Source of the DNA: Myxococcales bacterium
GTDB lineage: Bacteria; Myxococcota_A; Polyangia; Fen-1088
NCBI GenBank assembly: GCA_022184915.1
Contig: JAGTJU010000001.1
Location: 1,676,057 to 1,740,056, forward strand
Length of the DNA: 64,000 bases
Direction of reading: 5' to 3'
Of this stretch, positions 19,604-29,700 are shown one piece after another. A program made the translations under genes and the position numbers. The notes under the pieces were generated by a model that made no database searches, had not been told where the DNA came from, and was given only the letters and a program-made list of their open reading frames with translations. Each line of letters begins with the position of its first letter. Position 1 is the first letter of the stretch.

Positions 19604-19826
19604 CGAAAGTGCCCCGCGTTTTTCGAGGGATCAGAATCGTTGAGGGTTCATCTGTGGAAGAACGACCCTCTCCATGACGCTTCTCAGTCCACCCCCAGCG
19701 TCCGCACTTCCTCGTGGTGGACCTCATTGATGACCCGGCTACTTAATCGCGCCGAGCCGGCGGCCGAGTGGACCCACGGGGCGGTCGCCCACACCAGCAG
19801 TGCCGCTGTGCAAGAAGCCGGGCCCG
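19604..19826. other. Gene-free segment with degraded coding traces
   Basis: I see no credible gene here. A minus-strand frame ending at 19684 reads ...VINEVHHEEVRTLGVD then stop. This faintly echoes the end of the frameshifted remnant next to it (ELGVDYEPGE) and may be a decayed copy of a similar protein tail. Confidence 0.4.
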
Positions 19827-20148
19827 TTACTCTCCCGGCTCGTAGTCCACTCCCAGCTCCGACCGGTAAAGTTCGACCGCCTCGCACTCGCGGTAGAGCA
19901 CCGCCTCGCGCACGTCTTCGCGCTTCATGTCCAGGACGCGCATGACACTGTCGACTTTCGACAGCGCCTCGATGCGGTGAAAGGCGTTGCCGTACTCCTT
20001 CGCGAAATCGCTGAGACTCTTGAGCCTGACTCGCCCAAAAGGAGCACTCGACAAATGTGATTTTCCGGTATCGCCTCTTGGGCAGGGCATCGCCAAAGAA
20101 CCGTTGGTGCCGCAAGGTAATCTCTTCCGGACGGCCCGCCAGCCTCCC
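19827..20148 (-). pseudogene. Frameshifted remnant of an unknown protein
   Basis: Two frames join into one plausible protein. The upstream frame (20148 down to about 20040) reads EEITLRHQRFFGDALPKRRY then RKITFVECSF. One base later, the other frame continues GRVRLKSLSDFAKEYGNAFH through VLDMKREDVREAV to ELGVDYEPGE and a TAA. The switch lies in the AAAAGG run at 20037-20042 (an extra T on the coding strand). There is no good start codon, and an in-frame stop lies just upstream at 20149-20151. I do not recognise the family. It is best seen as a decayed gene in a degraded accessory stretch. Confidence 0.5.
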
Positions 20149-20252
20149 CTAAGGACCCGCTCCGAAGCGGGAAAGACGACCCCGCCGCCGCCGACGAGAG
20201 ATGATTGCAGTGCATACGAGTCACCCGCGGCCGATGGCCGCATCGGGGATCC

Positions 20253-23102
20253 TCAGCGGGACGTCACCTCGTCCCCTGCTTTCTTTTTGTCGTCTGTGGG
20301 CTCTTCCTCCACCGTCTCCGTCACCGTCAAACCCTGCGCCTCGAGTTGAGGCCCGATCACCTTGGCGTCACCGAGCAGCACCACGATCTCATGCCCCGCG
20401 CAAGGCTCCACCACGCTCTTGACGTCGGCACGGGTCAGCGTGGCGAGGCGCTCGGGGTACTCGTCCCAAATCGCGGGCGACCACCCATTGGCCACGGCGG
20501 TCAGGATGGCGTTGCCGGCGGCGTCTGCATCGGCAAAGCGGCGGTTGAAGGCCCGCGCCAGATCCCAGCGGGCCGAGGTGAACGTGACCACGTGCGGGCC
20601 CGCGTCGGCCGTTTTGGCCACGAGGTCCAGCATGGCCTTGAGGCCTGCCCCGGTTTGGGGCGTCTCGATTGCGCCCCCCATCGCCATGTGCGTGGTCCCT
20701 CCGGGGCGGCTGCTGATGGCCGCGTACATGCCGTAGGTCGCGCCCCACGCTTCACGCAGCTCCCACAAAGACTCGGTGAGGATCGACTCGGCGAGGTCCG
20801 CGGCCGGCAACGTCTCGGCGCTCGTATCGGCAAGCCGGCACGCCAGGCCCACCATGGTTTGGCTCGCCCCGGGGCGGTCGTACACGATGACCTTGCGTTC
20901 TGCCGGTGCCGCGGGCACGGGCGGCGCGGTACTTGCGCCCGAGCGGCCCCGCGTCCAGGGCCCCAGGTATTTGCGGGCCATCACCTCCACCTCGGGGGCC
21001 GACACGTCCCCCACCACCACGGCCACCGCGGCGTCGGGCCGGTAGTGCCCCTGGATGAACGCCTGAAACTCTGAGAAGCGCACGCGGCGAATCTCGTCGA
21101 CGTTCTCGGCGATTTGGCCGTAGGGATGGCCAGGGTAAAGCTCCTGCCACAGGCGCGCGGAGGCCTTGTATTGCTGTCGTTTCCGGATGTACGTCATCCG
21201 TTCGGCGATGGCGTCGAAGGCCTCGCCTGCGTTCATCAAGTACTCCTCGCTGGCCTCCTGGCAGGACACGGTGTCCGCCATGACGGCCAGTCCATTGACC
21301 AAGTTGCCCGCGAGCACTTCGACATCGACCGTGGAGGACATGTCACCTCCGGAATCCCATAAACGCCCGCCCACCGGGAACAAACTGCCGTGGTTCTGGC
21401 AGCGCGTGTAGGAAAGGGCCTTGGCAAAACGCGCCAGCGCGTAGGGCTGCGTGGTGGCGTTGCCGCCCGGCAGGCGCAGCTTGATCCGCGCCACGGGCAT
21501 GTTCTTGCGCGGTACCGTGTACAGGGTGAGCCCGTTTTCCAGCTGTACGTGCGCCACGCCGGCAAGCTCGGGCTTGCGCAGGATCTGCCTGAGTTCGTCG
21601 GGGCCCATGCCTGAAATGTTGGGCTTCGAGCCTGCGCCGAAGCGGTGCCCTCCGCCTGCGGGGCTCGCGCTGGCGTTGACCTCGTCATGCTCAGGCTCGA
21701 ACAACACGGCCACCGCGCGTTCTCGCTTGAGGTACTTGTACGCAAACTCCTTCACGTCCGTGTTCTTCACTGACGCCAGATCTTCGAGCGAGTCCTTGAA
21801 GAACGTGTAGCGACCTGTGGCGGCCAGGTGCTCGGCCAGGCCCAGGGCGCTCGTCACCAGATCACCGCTGGCGCGCACCAGCTCGGTGGCCGTGCCCCAC
21901 TTGCCATAAAGTGAGTATGCCTGCTGTGTGAGGCGTACGTCCTCGTCGCCGGCCCAGGTGTTGGCCACGGCGTCGAGCAGCCGGCGCCGGATCTTCTCGG
22001 GGTCGGCGCCCTGCTTGAGCGAGGCCTGGATGACCATGATCGAGCCGTCCACCATGGGGTAACCAAAGGCGCCCACGCCTTGCAAGGCGTCCTTGAACTT
22101 CCTTTCGAGGCCCATGCCCAGCGCCACGTTCAACGCCTGGGCGGCAAATGAGATCTTGCTGTCCTTGCCGCGCAGCCCACCGGGCAACGACCAGCCGATC
22201 ATGAGGAGCGGCTCGAGCACGGGCCCCTTCACCTTCACCAGCTTCGTGTTGACGGGAGGCGGCGGCTCGGCACTGGGCAGTTCGTTGAAGCGCTTGCGGG
22301 GCTTGACCGCCGGGCCCTCCGGCCCGTCCGGGCCAAACAGCACCTCGGCAGGCCACATGCCCAAAAGCTTTGCCACCTCGTCCGGGTTCACATCACCCGC
22401 GATGACCATCGTGCAGTTGTCGGGCGTGTAGTGCTGCTTGACGAAGGCCTTTGCGTCTTCGAGCTGCGTGGCCAGCATGGATTCGGGGGTGCCTGCCAAG
22501 GTGCGCCCCAGCGGATGCCCCTTGGGGAACATCTGCTTGAGCGTTTCGTCGAACACCTTCGAGCCCACGGTGGTCTCACCGCGCTGTCGCAGCTCGTTGC
22601 GGACCACCTCGCGTTCCACCTTGAACACGTCTTCCGTCACGCCCTCGAGCGTGCGCGCCAAACGCCACGCCTCGAGCTGCAGCAGGAAGGGCAGCTGATC
22701 CTTGTGCGTGATCGTGTAGTACTCCGTGATGTCAGCGGCGGTGAAGGCGTTGAAGGCGCCCCCCGTACGCTTGAGGTGATCCCACACCTGCTCGCCCCCC
22801 GGCTTCGAGCGAAAGGCCAGGTGCTCCACGAAGTGGGCCAGGCCCTCCTTGCCCACGGGGTCGTCCTTGCTGCCCACCGCAAAGGTCGACGTGACCACGA
22901 CCTGTGGCGACGTGTGATCTTGCTGCACCAACACCCGCAGGCCGCTCTTCATTTCGAACACGCGCTGCGCGAGCGCGTGATCTTTCAGGACCGGCTCATC
23001 GGGCAGCTGCGTGGCTGCACAGCCTACGCCGAAGAGCAGGCCCAAAAGGCCCAAGGCGGCGCATCGAGAGGGCAGAGCATGGACTTTCCGTGGCGGGCGC
23101 AT
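20253..23102 (-). CDS. M16-family zinc metalloprotease, tandem domains, lipoprotein
   Basis: 949 residues from the ATG at 23102; the frame runs further upstream without support. The signal peptide has a lipobox at LFGVGC. It is an insulinase/pitrilysin-type peptidase. The first M16 half has the inverted zinc motif HxxEH in HFVEHLAF near residue 90, with the downstream zinc-ligand Glu region in EVVRNELRQRGE. The second half is an inactive-type M16 domain (residues about 510-900, with LPGGNATTQPYALARFAKAL and GHYRPDAAVAVVVGDV), the usual clamshell arrangement. It is probably a periplasmic or outer-membrane-anchored peptide-degrading enzyme. It is not obviously co-transcribed with its neighbours. 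Confidence 0.9.
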   Translation of the reverse strand: MRPPRKVHALPSRCAALGLLGLLFGVGCAATQLPDEPVLKDHALAQRVFEMKSGLRVLVQQDHTSPQVVVTSTFAVGSKDDPVGKEGLAHFVEHLAFRSKPGGEQVWDHLKRTGGAFNAFTAADITEYYTITHKDQLPFLLQLEAWRLARTLEGVTEDVFKVEREVVRNELRQRGETTVGSKVFDETLKQMFPKGHPLGRTLAGTPESMLATQLEDAKAFVKQHYTPDNCTMVIAGDVNPDEVAKLLGMWPAEVLFGPDGPEGPAVKPRKRFNELPSAEPPPPVNTKLVKVKGPVLEPLLMIGWSLPGGLRGKDSKISFAAQALNVALGMGLERKFKDALQGVGAFGYPMVDGSIMVIQASLKQGADPEKIRRRLLDAVANTWAGDEDVRLTQQAYSLYGKWGTATELVRASGDLVTSALGLAEHLAATGRYTFFKDSLEDLASVKNTDVKEFAYKYLKRERAVAVLFEPEHDEVNASASPAGGGHRFGAGSKPNISGMGPDELRQILRKPELAGVAHVQLENGLTLYTVPRKNMPVARIKLRLPGGNATTQPYALARFAKALSYTRCQNHGSLFPVGGRLWDSGGDMSSTVDVEVLAGNLVNGLAVMADTVSCQEASEEYLMNAGEAFDAIAERMTYIRKRQQYKASARLWQELYPGHPYGQIAENVDEIRRVRFSEFQAFIQGHYRPDAAVAVVVGDVSAPEVEVMARKYLGPWTRGRSGASTAPPVPAAPAERKVIVYDRPGASQTMVGLACRLADTSAETLPAADLAESILTESLWELREAWGATYGMYAAISSRPGGTTHMAMGGAIETPQTGAGLKAMLDLVAKTADAGPHVVTFTSARWDLARAFNRRFADADAAGNAILTAVANGWSPAIWDEYPERLATLTRADVKSVVEPCAGHEIVVLLGDAKVIGPQLEAQGLTVTETVEEEPTDDKKKAGDEVTSR

Positions 23103-23194
23103 GCGCCCATTGTAGCGATTCGAGTGCCGCAAGGCAGCGGCGGATGTCTTTGCAGGCTGCGCCCGGTGAGGAATCCAGTCAATCGTAAGCCGAG

Positions 23195-24223
23195 TTACGC
23201 TACATGCTCCGCATGTTCCAGCCCGGCTCTTTCCTCGGCGGCCAGCGGCCGGGCTTTGGGCAGCTCGGGCTGGCCCTGCCCGGGCAAGCCGAGTCCCGAG
23301 AGCAAGGCGTTCAGGTTCGTGAGGTCGGCTGGCAACAGCACGTTGACCTTGGGCGAAGCCAGCTTGCCGAGAGAGTCGAGGTGCCGTTCGGAGAGCGACA
23401 GCTGCACCGCCTCTTTGCCGCCCGGCACGCACGCGGCCGAAGCCAGCTTGCCAAGGGAGTCAGCCGTGGCCTCCGCGATGGCCAAAATGGCTGCGGCCCG
23501 GCCTTCGGCTTCGTTGATCCGCCGCTGCATCTCGCCCTCGGAGGCATTGACCAGCTCCATGCGTGTGCCTTCCGAGCGGTTGATGTGCGCCTGCTTCTCG
23601 CCCTCTGCACGCGCCACGATCGCGCGCCGCTCACGCTCGGCCGTCACCTGCTTTTCCATAGCCTCCGTCACCGTGAGCGGCGGTGCGATGTTCTTGATTT
23701 CGTAGCGGTGAACCGTCACGCCCCAAGCTTCTTGCACCTCCGCCAGGGCCGCGACCACGCGCGCGCTGATGAGTTCGCGTTCCTCGAAGGTGCGATCGAG
23801 CTCCAGGGTGCCGATCACCGAGCGGGTCGTGGTCTGTGCCAGCTGCGTGGCCGCTTGCCGGTAGTCGGTGACGCCGTAGGCCGCCTTGACCGGCTCCATC
23901 ACGCTCATGTAGAGGACCCCGTCGACCTCCACCTTGATTTCGTCCTTGGTGAAGCAGTCCTGAGGAGGCACGTCGATCGTTTCCTCGCGCAGGTCCATCT
24001 TGTAGACCACCCGGTCGATGAAGGGCAGCAGGGCATGAAAGCCCGCCCGCAAGGTGGTGTGGTAGCGGCCGAGGCGCTCCACCACGTGGGCCCTCTTCGT
24101 GGGTACCAGCTGCACGGACAAAATCAGCGCGCGCACGAAAGCCAAAAACACCAGGGCCCAAAAGCCCAGGTTGACGAGATCCCAGGGGTTGTCGAAAGAC
24201 AGATCGAACTCAGACATGACCAT
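23195..24223 (-). CDS. SPFH/band 7 (stomatin-like) membrane protein 1
   Basis: 342 residues; ATGs at 24223 and 24217 are both possible. One N-terminal membrane segment (VNLGFWALVFLAFVRALIL) is followed by the SPFH core (RAHVVERLGRYHTTLRAGFH, PFIDRVVYKMDLREETIDVP, GVLYMSVMEPVKAAYGV). A long Glu/Ala-rich helix (EGEKQAHINRSEGTRMELVN) probably forms a coiled coil. Stomatin-like proteins form membrane ring assemblies and scaffold proteases or quality control. It lies 45 bp downstream of a second SPFH gene and NfeD, with which it likely forms one complex. Confidence 0.88.
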   Translation of the reverse strand: MVMSEFDLSFDNPWDLVNLGFWALVFLAFVRALILSVQLVPTKRAHVVERLGRYHTTLRAGFHALLPFIDRVVYKMDLREETIDVPPQDCFTKDEIKVEVDGVLYMSVMEPVKAAYGVTDYRQAATQLAQTTTRSVIGTLELDRTFEERELISARVVAALAEVQEAWGVTVHRYEIKNIAPPLTVTEAMEKQVTAERERRAIVARAEGEKQAHINRSEGTRMELVNASEGEMQRRINEAEGRAAAILAIAEATADSLGKLASAACVPGGKEAVQLSLSERHLDSLGKLASPKVNVLLPADLTNLNALLSGLGLPGQGQPELPKARPLAAEERAGLEHAEHVA

Positions 24224-24268
24224 TTCCTCGTGGAGGTTGTGCGGGGGGCTTCGGGGCAGGCGACGCCT

Positions 24269-25246
24269 TTAGCTGCGCGAGGCCCCCTCGGCCCGCACGC
24301 GGCCACCACCTTGCGCGGCGGCACCGTTGATCGCGGGCTGTCCGTTCATGGTGCGGGAGGTCTCGCCAAGCCCTGCGAAGAAGCCCTGAAGGTTGGCCAG
24401 CCCTTCTGGCACCACCGAGACGTTGGCCGTCGAGAGCACCTGCGCGAGCCGATCCGTGAACTGTTCGGCGATGCGCATCTTGAGGGCCACGTCACCGCCG
24501 GGTTGGGCGATCGCCGCCGCGATCTTCTTGAGTCCCTCCGCCGTGGCATCCGCCAGAATGCCAATCTCGCGGGCGTGGCCCGTGGCCTCGTTGATGCTTT
24601 TTTGCTTCTTTCCTTCCGAGAGGTTGATCGCCTCCTGTCGGCGTCCCATCGAGCTGGCGATCGTGGCCTCCTTGTGGGCCGTGGCCAAGGTCACCTCGGC
24701 GCGCCGTGAGCGCTCGGCCTCCATGGCTTTTTCCAGCGTGTGGACCACGTGCGCCGAAGGCTCGATGTTGCGGATCTCGTAGCGCAGCACCTTGATGCCC
24801 CAGGGATCGCTGGCGCGGTCGATCTCGCGCACGATCGCCTCGTTGAGCTTTTCGCGCTCGGCGAAGGATTCATGCAGGTCCAGCTTGCCGATCTCCGAGC
24901 GCATCGTGGTTTGCGCCAGGTTCACGCTGGCCCGCCGGTAATCCTCGATGCCATAGGACGCGCGCTCGGCGTCCATGACTTTGAGGTAAACGACGCCATC
25001 CACGGTGACCTGGATGTTGTCGCGGGTGATGCAGGTCTGCGGAGGGATATCCAGCACCTGCTCCCGCATTTCTTGCTTGTAGGCAATCCTGTCGACAAAG
25101 GGGATCAGGAAGTGCAAGCCGGGCTGCAAGACCCCGCTGAACTTGCCGAGCCTCTCCTTGACGTAGGCATCGCGCATGGGAACGATCGCTGCCGTCTTCC
25201 ACAGGACGAACAACGCGACGGCGAACAGGATCGTAAAGAAAGTCAT
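24269..25246 (-). CDS. SPFH/band 7 (stomatin-like) membrane protein 2
   Basis: 325 residues from an ATG at 25246 that overlaps the NfeD stop (ATGA). A short N-terminal membrane segment (FFTILFAVALFVLWKTAAI) precedes the SPFH domain (AYVKERLGKFSGVLQPGLHF, PFVDRIAYKQEMREQVLDIP, GVVYLKVMDAERASYGI) and a helical tail (EATIASSMGRRQEAINLSEG). It is clearly paralogous to the downstream protein, pointing to an ancient tandem duplication. Coupling to NfeD is the classic arrangement: NfeD-like proteins interact with SPFH oligomers. Confidence 0.9.
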   Translation of the reverse strand: MTFFTILFAVALFVLWKTAAIVPMRDAYVKERLGKFSGVLQPGLHFLIPFVDRIAYKQEMREQVLDIPPQTCITRDNIQVTVDGVVYLKVMDAERASYGIEDYRRASVNLAQTTMRSEIGKLDLHESFAEREKLNEAIVREIDRASDPWGIKVLRYEIRNIEPSAHVVHTLEKAMEAERSRRAEVTLATAHKEATIASSMGRRQEAINLSEGKKQKSINEATGHAREIGILADATAEGLKKIAAAIAQPGGDVALKMRIAEQFTDRLAQVLSTANVSVVPEGLANLQGFFAGLGETSRTMNGQPAINGAAAQGGGRVRAEGASRS

Positions 25247-25713
25247 GAAGCGGGCTCCTCTTTCGGGCTGACGGCCTCGACGATAAAGGCCGTGTTGTCG
25301 CGGTAGACGATGCGGGCTTGGCTGCCTGCCGGAATGCTCCCTTCGGCGGTGCGCGCCTGCCAGGTCGTGCCGTGCAAGCGCACCCGTCCGCCAGGCCCGT
25401 CCGTCACCGTGTTCGTGACATCGACCACCTCGCCGAAGGCATCTACGTCCTCGTCCGTGCCCTGCCGCTCGCGGGCGCCCGGCACGAAGCGTGTCAGCAC
25501 GCTCCGCAGCGCGAGCGTGAGCAGGATCGAACTCACGAACCAGGTGATGAGTGAAGCGCCAAGACCGTGCACCAGGCCCACCCAGCGGCCCACGGCCACG
25601 GTCACTGCCCCGAGGCCCAGGAAAACGGAGATGAGGCCTGGCAGCAGCAGCTCGAGCGCCATCAGCAGCACCCCGGCACCGAACCATACCCACGTCACAG
25701 TCTCCACGGACAT
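25243..25713 (-). CDS. NfeD-like membrane protein
   Basis: 156 residues from the ATG at 25713; a GTG at 25731 is an alternative. Three or four membrane segments (WVWFGAGVLLMALELLLPG, FLGLGAVTVAVGRWVGL, LITWFVSSILLTLALRSVL) are followed by a small OB-fold C-terminal domain (GRVRLHGTTWQARTAEG, IPAGSQARIV). This is the short NfeD form without the serine-protease domain. It is first in a three-gene operon with two SPFH proteins. Confidence 0.88.
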   Translation of the reverse strand: MSVETVTWVWFGAGVLLMALELLLPGLISVFLGLGAVTVAVGRWVGLVHGLGASLITWFVSSILLTLALRSVLTRFVPGARERQGTDEDVDAFGEVVDVTNTVTDGPGGRVRLHGTTWQARTAEGSIPAGSQARIVYRDNTAFIVEAVSPKEEPAS

Positions 25714-25807
25714 CACCCGATCCAACCACACGGGTCGGGGCGCCTCAAGGCAAACCGGGACAGCTGCCCTCGATTTTTCCTCGATCCAGCCGAAGTTGGG
25801 TGCCGTG

Positions 25808-25847
25808 CCTGCGTCAGGTGGATCAACCCACCTTCGGATGACGCAGG
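25808..25847 (-). terminator. Nested hairpin after lipoprotein gene
   Basis: CCTGCGTCA (25808-25816) pairs perfectly with TGACGCAGG (25839-25847), and inside it GGTGG (25817-25821) pairs with CCACC (25828-25832). It starts 8 bases beyond the stop of the minus-strand lipoprotein at 25855, as expected for a terminator of that gene. No T tract follows. Confidence 0.5.
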
Positions 25848-25854
25848 TTGCGTC

Positions 25855-26700
25855 TCAGCGGCAAGGCTGCACGTCGGACGCCAGGCCTTGGTCGTTCATG
25901 AAGAACACCTTGCGGAACCACAACGTCTCTTTGTCGACCTTGGCTTCCGCCGCTTGGTTGGGCAGGTAGCTCCACAACCATGCGGCGTTCGTGTTGAAGA
26001 CCACCGGCCCCCAGGGGGCAATGCCCGAGGGGCCGAGCACCACGGGTGTGGCCCAAGCGCTGTCGTCAAAGTCCAGCGCCGTCCAGTTCGCGGCCTCGCT
26101 TGTGCTGACTTTCCAGGAGGCGTCGGTGTTCACGAAGGAGGTCACGTCGGCCACGGTGTACGCCAGCTCTGCAATGAAGCCACGGTCGAGTCCGGACTGT
26201 TTCCATTCGTTGCGCGCTTCCACCGCGATCACGTTCTTTTTGCCGCCGTTCAGGAACACCTGCACGTCGTACTGCTTGAGCACGCCCCACAGCGAGTTGG
26301 GCTCGGCCACGAGGGCCCCATTGAACCAGATGCGGACGTAATCGTCGGCAGTCACACGCAGAATGGCGGTTTTCTGCGCCTCTGCCGGAAGCGTGCAGAG
26401 CGGCAGGGCGGCTGTGGCGTCACCCCCGGCGTCAGAGGGGAGCGCGTCCGCACCGGCGTCAGACGGGGGCGCGTCCTCCCCGAGGGCGTCGGCCAGGGGC
26501 GATACGTCGGCGGCTCCGCGATCCGCAGCGCTGTCCAGCACCCCTGCGTCCGGACCTCCCGGCCCGATGACGCTCGCGTCAGGGGGGAGGCGAGAGCTCT
26601 CCTCGTCCTCGCAACCGGACCCCATCACCAAGGCAGCGGCCAGCAGGCCGCCTTGCACCCAGGAACGCACGCAACACTTCGACGTGTCCGCATCGTACAT
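25855..26700 (-). CDS. Lipoprotein with galactose-binding-like beta-sandwich
   Basis: 281 residues. The signal peptide ends in a MGSGC lipobox near residue 30. A low-complexity Asp/Ala/Pro linker with repeated DAG/DALPSDAGGDA units follows, typical of myxobacterial surface lipoproteins. The C-terminal ~170 residues (ILRVTADDYVRIWFNGALVA, VFLNGGKKNVIAVEARN, FDDSAWATPVVLG, WFRKVFF) resemble the jelly-roll of sugar-binding domains of glycosidases. Somewhat similar elements occur in the GH78 protein in this window. It is probably a carbohydrate-binding surface protein. No catalytic domain is seen. Confidence 0.7.
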   Translation of the reverse strand: MYDADTSKCCVRSWVQGGLLAAALVMGSGCEDEESSRLPPDASVIGPGGPDAGVLDSAADRGAADVSPLADALGEDAPPSDAGADALPSDAGGDATAALPLCTLPAEAQKTAILRVTADDYVRIWFNGALVAEPNSLWGVLKQYDVQVFLNGGKKNVIAVEARNEWKQSGLDRGFIAELAYTVADVTSFVNTDASWKVSTSEAANWTALDFDDSAWATPVVLGPSGIAPWGPVVFNTNAAWLWSYLPNQAAEAKVDKETLWFRKVFFMNDQGLASDVQPCR

Positions 26701-26745
26701 CGGACGTGGCGCGGAATGAACTCGTTGCCACGCAGGTGGCGGCCC

Positions 26746-29700
26746 TTACCCCCGTAGTCTCCGCGAGAGCTCGGCGAACCAGGCGTGCGCGGCCGGGTCG
26801 CGGGGCGACACCGAAGCCGACTCCTGCAGGGCCAGGGAGGTGTTCGGTCCGCGCGACAAGAGTGTTGCGATGACGGCGTGGCCAAAGCCTACCCCCGTGC
26901 GGGCGTTCCACGCGTGCGCGGCCGCCTCGAGCTCGGGGTCGGGTGCAAAGGGCGTTTCGTCGTCGGGCCCAGGGGGCAGGCCGTTGAGCGCCGCCAGTAC
27001 GCGTTCACGACGTTCGCCGTAGTGCAAGGGCCGCAACGTGTCCGCTTCGATCGGCGGGCCCATGAAAATGTCCTGCTTGCCGAGGCCCACGGGAAAGTCG
27101 AGGCGTTCACGGACCGGGGTGCGGGGCAAGCCTCCGGAAAAGCGTACGGGCACGATCGGGCAGCCGAGGTCCAGCGCCATGTCGATGAAGGTGCCGCTCA
27201 TGCGGCGGACAGGCTCGGTGCACGAAAGCGCGCGGGTGCCTTCGACGTGAACCATCACGCTTGCGCCGCGGGTGCGGGCGGCATCGGCCATCTCGGCGAT
27301 CACCCCTGGCAAGGCGGTTGCGTCGCTGCGGTTCCAGTAACGCGTGGTCACGGGGCGGTGAAGCCCCGGGTACGCGAAGGCGTGCTGCATGAGCCGCTCG
27401 AACCAGAACTCCTGATTCTCGACCTTCGCCAGCGTCAGCAAGGTGGCGCCCGAAAAGGCCGAGGCGATGATGGCGAAGAGGGTCGATTCGATCGCGGTTT
27501 GGTGGTTGCCCACGAAGAGCACGGGCCCCTCTGCCAGACGTGCCCGCGTGGGGGGGGACACGTGAACCGCGTTGATGAAGCGGCTGACGAGCGCGGAGAA
27601 GAGGTCGTCCACGGGCGCGGGCAGCGCCCCGAGCGCCCGGGCCCAGTACGCGCGCAGGTGCGGCAGGAGGGCGGCTGGTGCCAGCGTCTGCGTGTCCGCT
27701 GGCCGCGCGCGCCCGGCAGGGGTGGTGCCTTCCACCACCCGCATCGCCAGGCCGCTCGCGCTGTAGATGCGTTTGCCGTCCACCCAGAGGCTGGCGTTCG
27801 CCGTCACCACGGGGCACCCGCGGTCGTCGCGCTCGCGCTTCGTGATGTCGAGCGTGGTGGTAATCACGCGGTTTTCCGGGATCACCTGGCCTCGGTACTT
27901 CCAGGTCATCTCTTGCCCCGTGGCGATCGCCTCGAAGCGGGGGTGCGAAAAGCCCGCACCGAGCTCGTCGTGGATCATCGTGAACTGCAGCAGCTGCACC
28001 ATGGCCTCGAGACCCAGCGAGCCCGGCTGCACGGGATCTTGAAAGAAGTGGGCCTTGAAGAACCATTCGTTCGGGTCCACGTCCTTTTCGCCCCGCGCGA
28101 AGCCGAGACCCGCGGTCCCCCCCTGCGAATCGTAGGTGACCACGCGATCGAGCATGAGCAGCATGGGTTCGGGCAGGCGCAAGGCCCCCGCGCACATGCG
28201 GGCGGGCCGCGTGGTCAGGTCCACGCAGGTGCCTCCGGAGAGTCGCAGCGTGCCGCGCTCCCCGTCGGTGGTGGGCAGGCCCACCTGGTTTTCGAGCGCG
28301 GCCTGCGGGAAAAAGCCGAAGCCCGTCGTGAGCGTGTACACCTTCGTCGTGCCCAGATAGCAGGTCACGTCGAAGGTCTCGAGGATCATGTCGCCCGAGC
28401 GCGACACGCTCGTGAGTGTGGTGACCGTGCGCAAGGTGCGCGTGCCGGCGGCCTCGAGCGTCTCGGGCGTGATCTCGTGCAGCACCCGCCCGGTACCGTC
28501 CAGGTTGCGAAAGGAAAGATCGCTTCGGCCGAGAAGCGCGCTGCCCACGAAGCTCGCCAGCCAGCCGCAAGGTTGCAGCACCGCCTCGAGCAGCACGCAG
28601 TAGGGCATGACCGCTGCGGCGTTTTCCCGGAAGTACCAGGGGAGCGCGGGTATGTCGTAGGCGATCTCGATCGTCGTGCCGGGCTTGCACACCCCGATAG
28701 GACCGTCCACGCGTTCGACGCGGCTCATGAAATGGTAGGGCGGACCGGGGAGCCGCGCCACCCGGCGCGTGTCATCGAACACCTGGTACATCGGGCCGAA
28801 GGCGTCCGAGGGTCGTCCCCAGGCGCACGCCAGCAGCGACGCGTAGTCGAAGGCGAATCCGTCCACCACGGCCACCCGGGGATCGGGCGGCACGTCCTTC
28901 AAGGCCTTCACCTCCGGGGGGGCTTCGTCATCCCACCGCAAGCTCGAAAGCGGCCAATCGGGCACGAGGCGTAGGCCCACGCGCCGGGCGTGGAAGGCCT
29001 TGAGGCCATCGACGGTGCCCAGCAAGTCGGCATAGAGCGTGGGGTAGGGGCCGTCATGCACTTCTTCCACGAAGAGCTCGCACACCAGCTCCTTTGCATC
29101 CGGCAGCACTTGGCCGCGGCACTGAAGCCTGAAGCTCTCCTCGGGCACGGGCTCGAAGCGCCAGCCGTCCCGCGGGAGGGTATGGCCCAAGGCCGCAAGG
29201 TATAGCGCCATCGCCTGCAAGCACCCCTCGAACATCAAGGTGCCCGGCATGCAGGGATCGTTTTTGAAGTGCCCCGCGAAGAACCAGTCATCGGGCGCGA
29301 TCGGTGTGACGGCTTTCAGGTAGCCACGACCCCACGGGCCCCCCTGCGGATCGAAGGCGGCCACGTGGTCCACGAGCAGCATCGGCCCCTGTTGAATGGC
29401 CGGTGATCGGGTGTGCGTCTGGCCGCGCTCGAAGCCTTCACCGAAGCACCCGTAAAGATCGCCGGCCGCGAACGCGCGCACGGCCGCCGCATCGAAGGCA
29501 CGCCCTTTTGCCAACACGCGCGGCGGGTCCAGGCGGGGGTGGGGTGTGATCTCTTGCTCCTCGGGGCTCCACAGCACCCCGGCAGAGTGGGCCAGCTCGT
29601 CTTCGCTGAAGAAGCCGGCTTGGCCCTGCCGCACCGTCAAGGCCGGCCTGTCGCCCACCTTGCAGTCGTAGTGGAAAAAGAAGAGGCGAATGTCGCCCTG

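Noticed and set aside
26785-28974. Plus-strand frame of 729 codons over pfaC
   Set aside because: Antisense shadow of the DH/AGPAT region; no domain sense.
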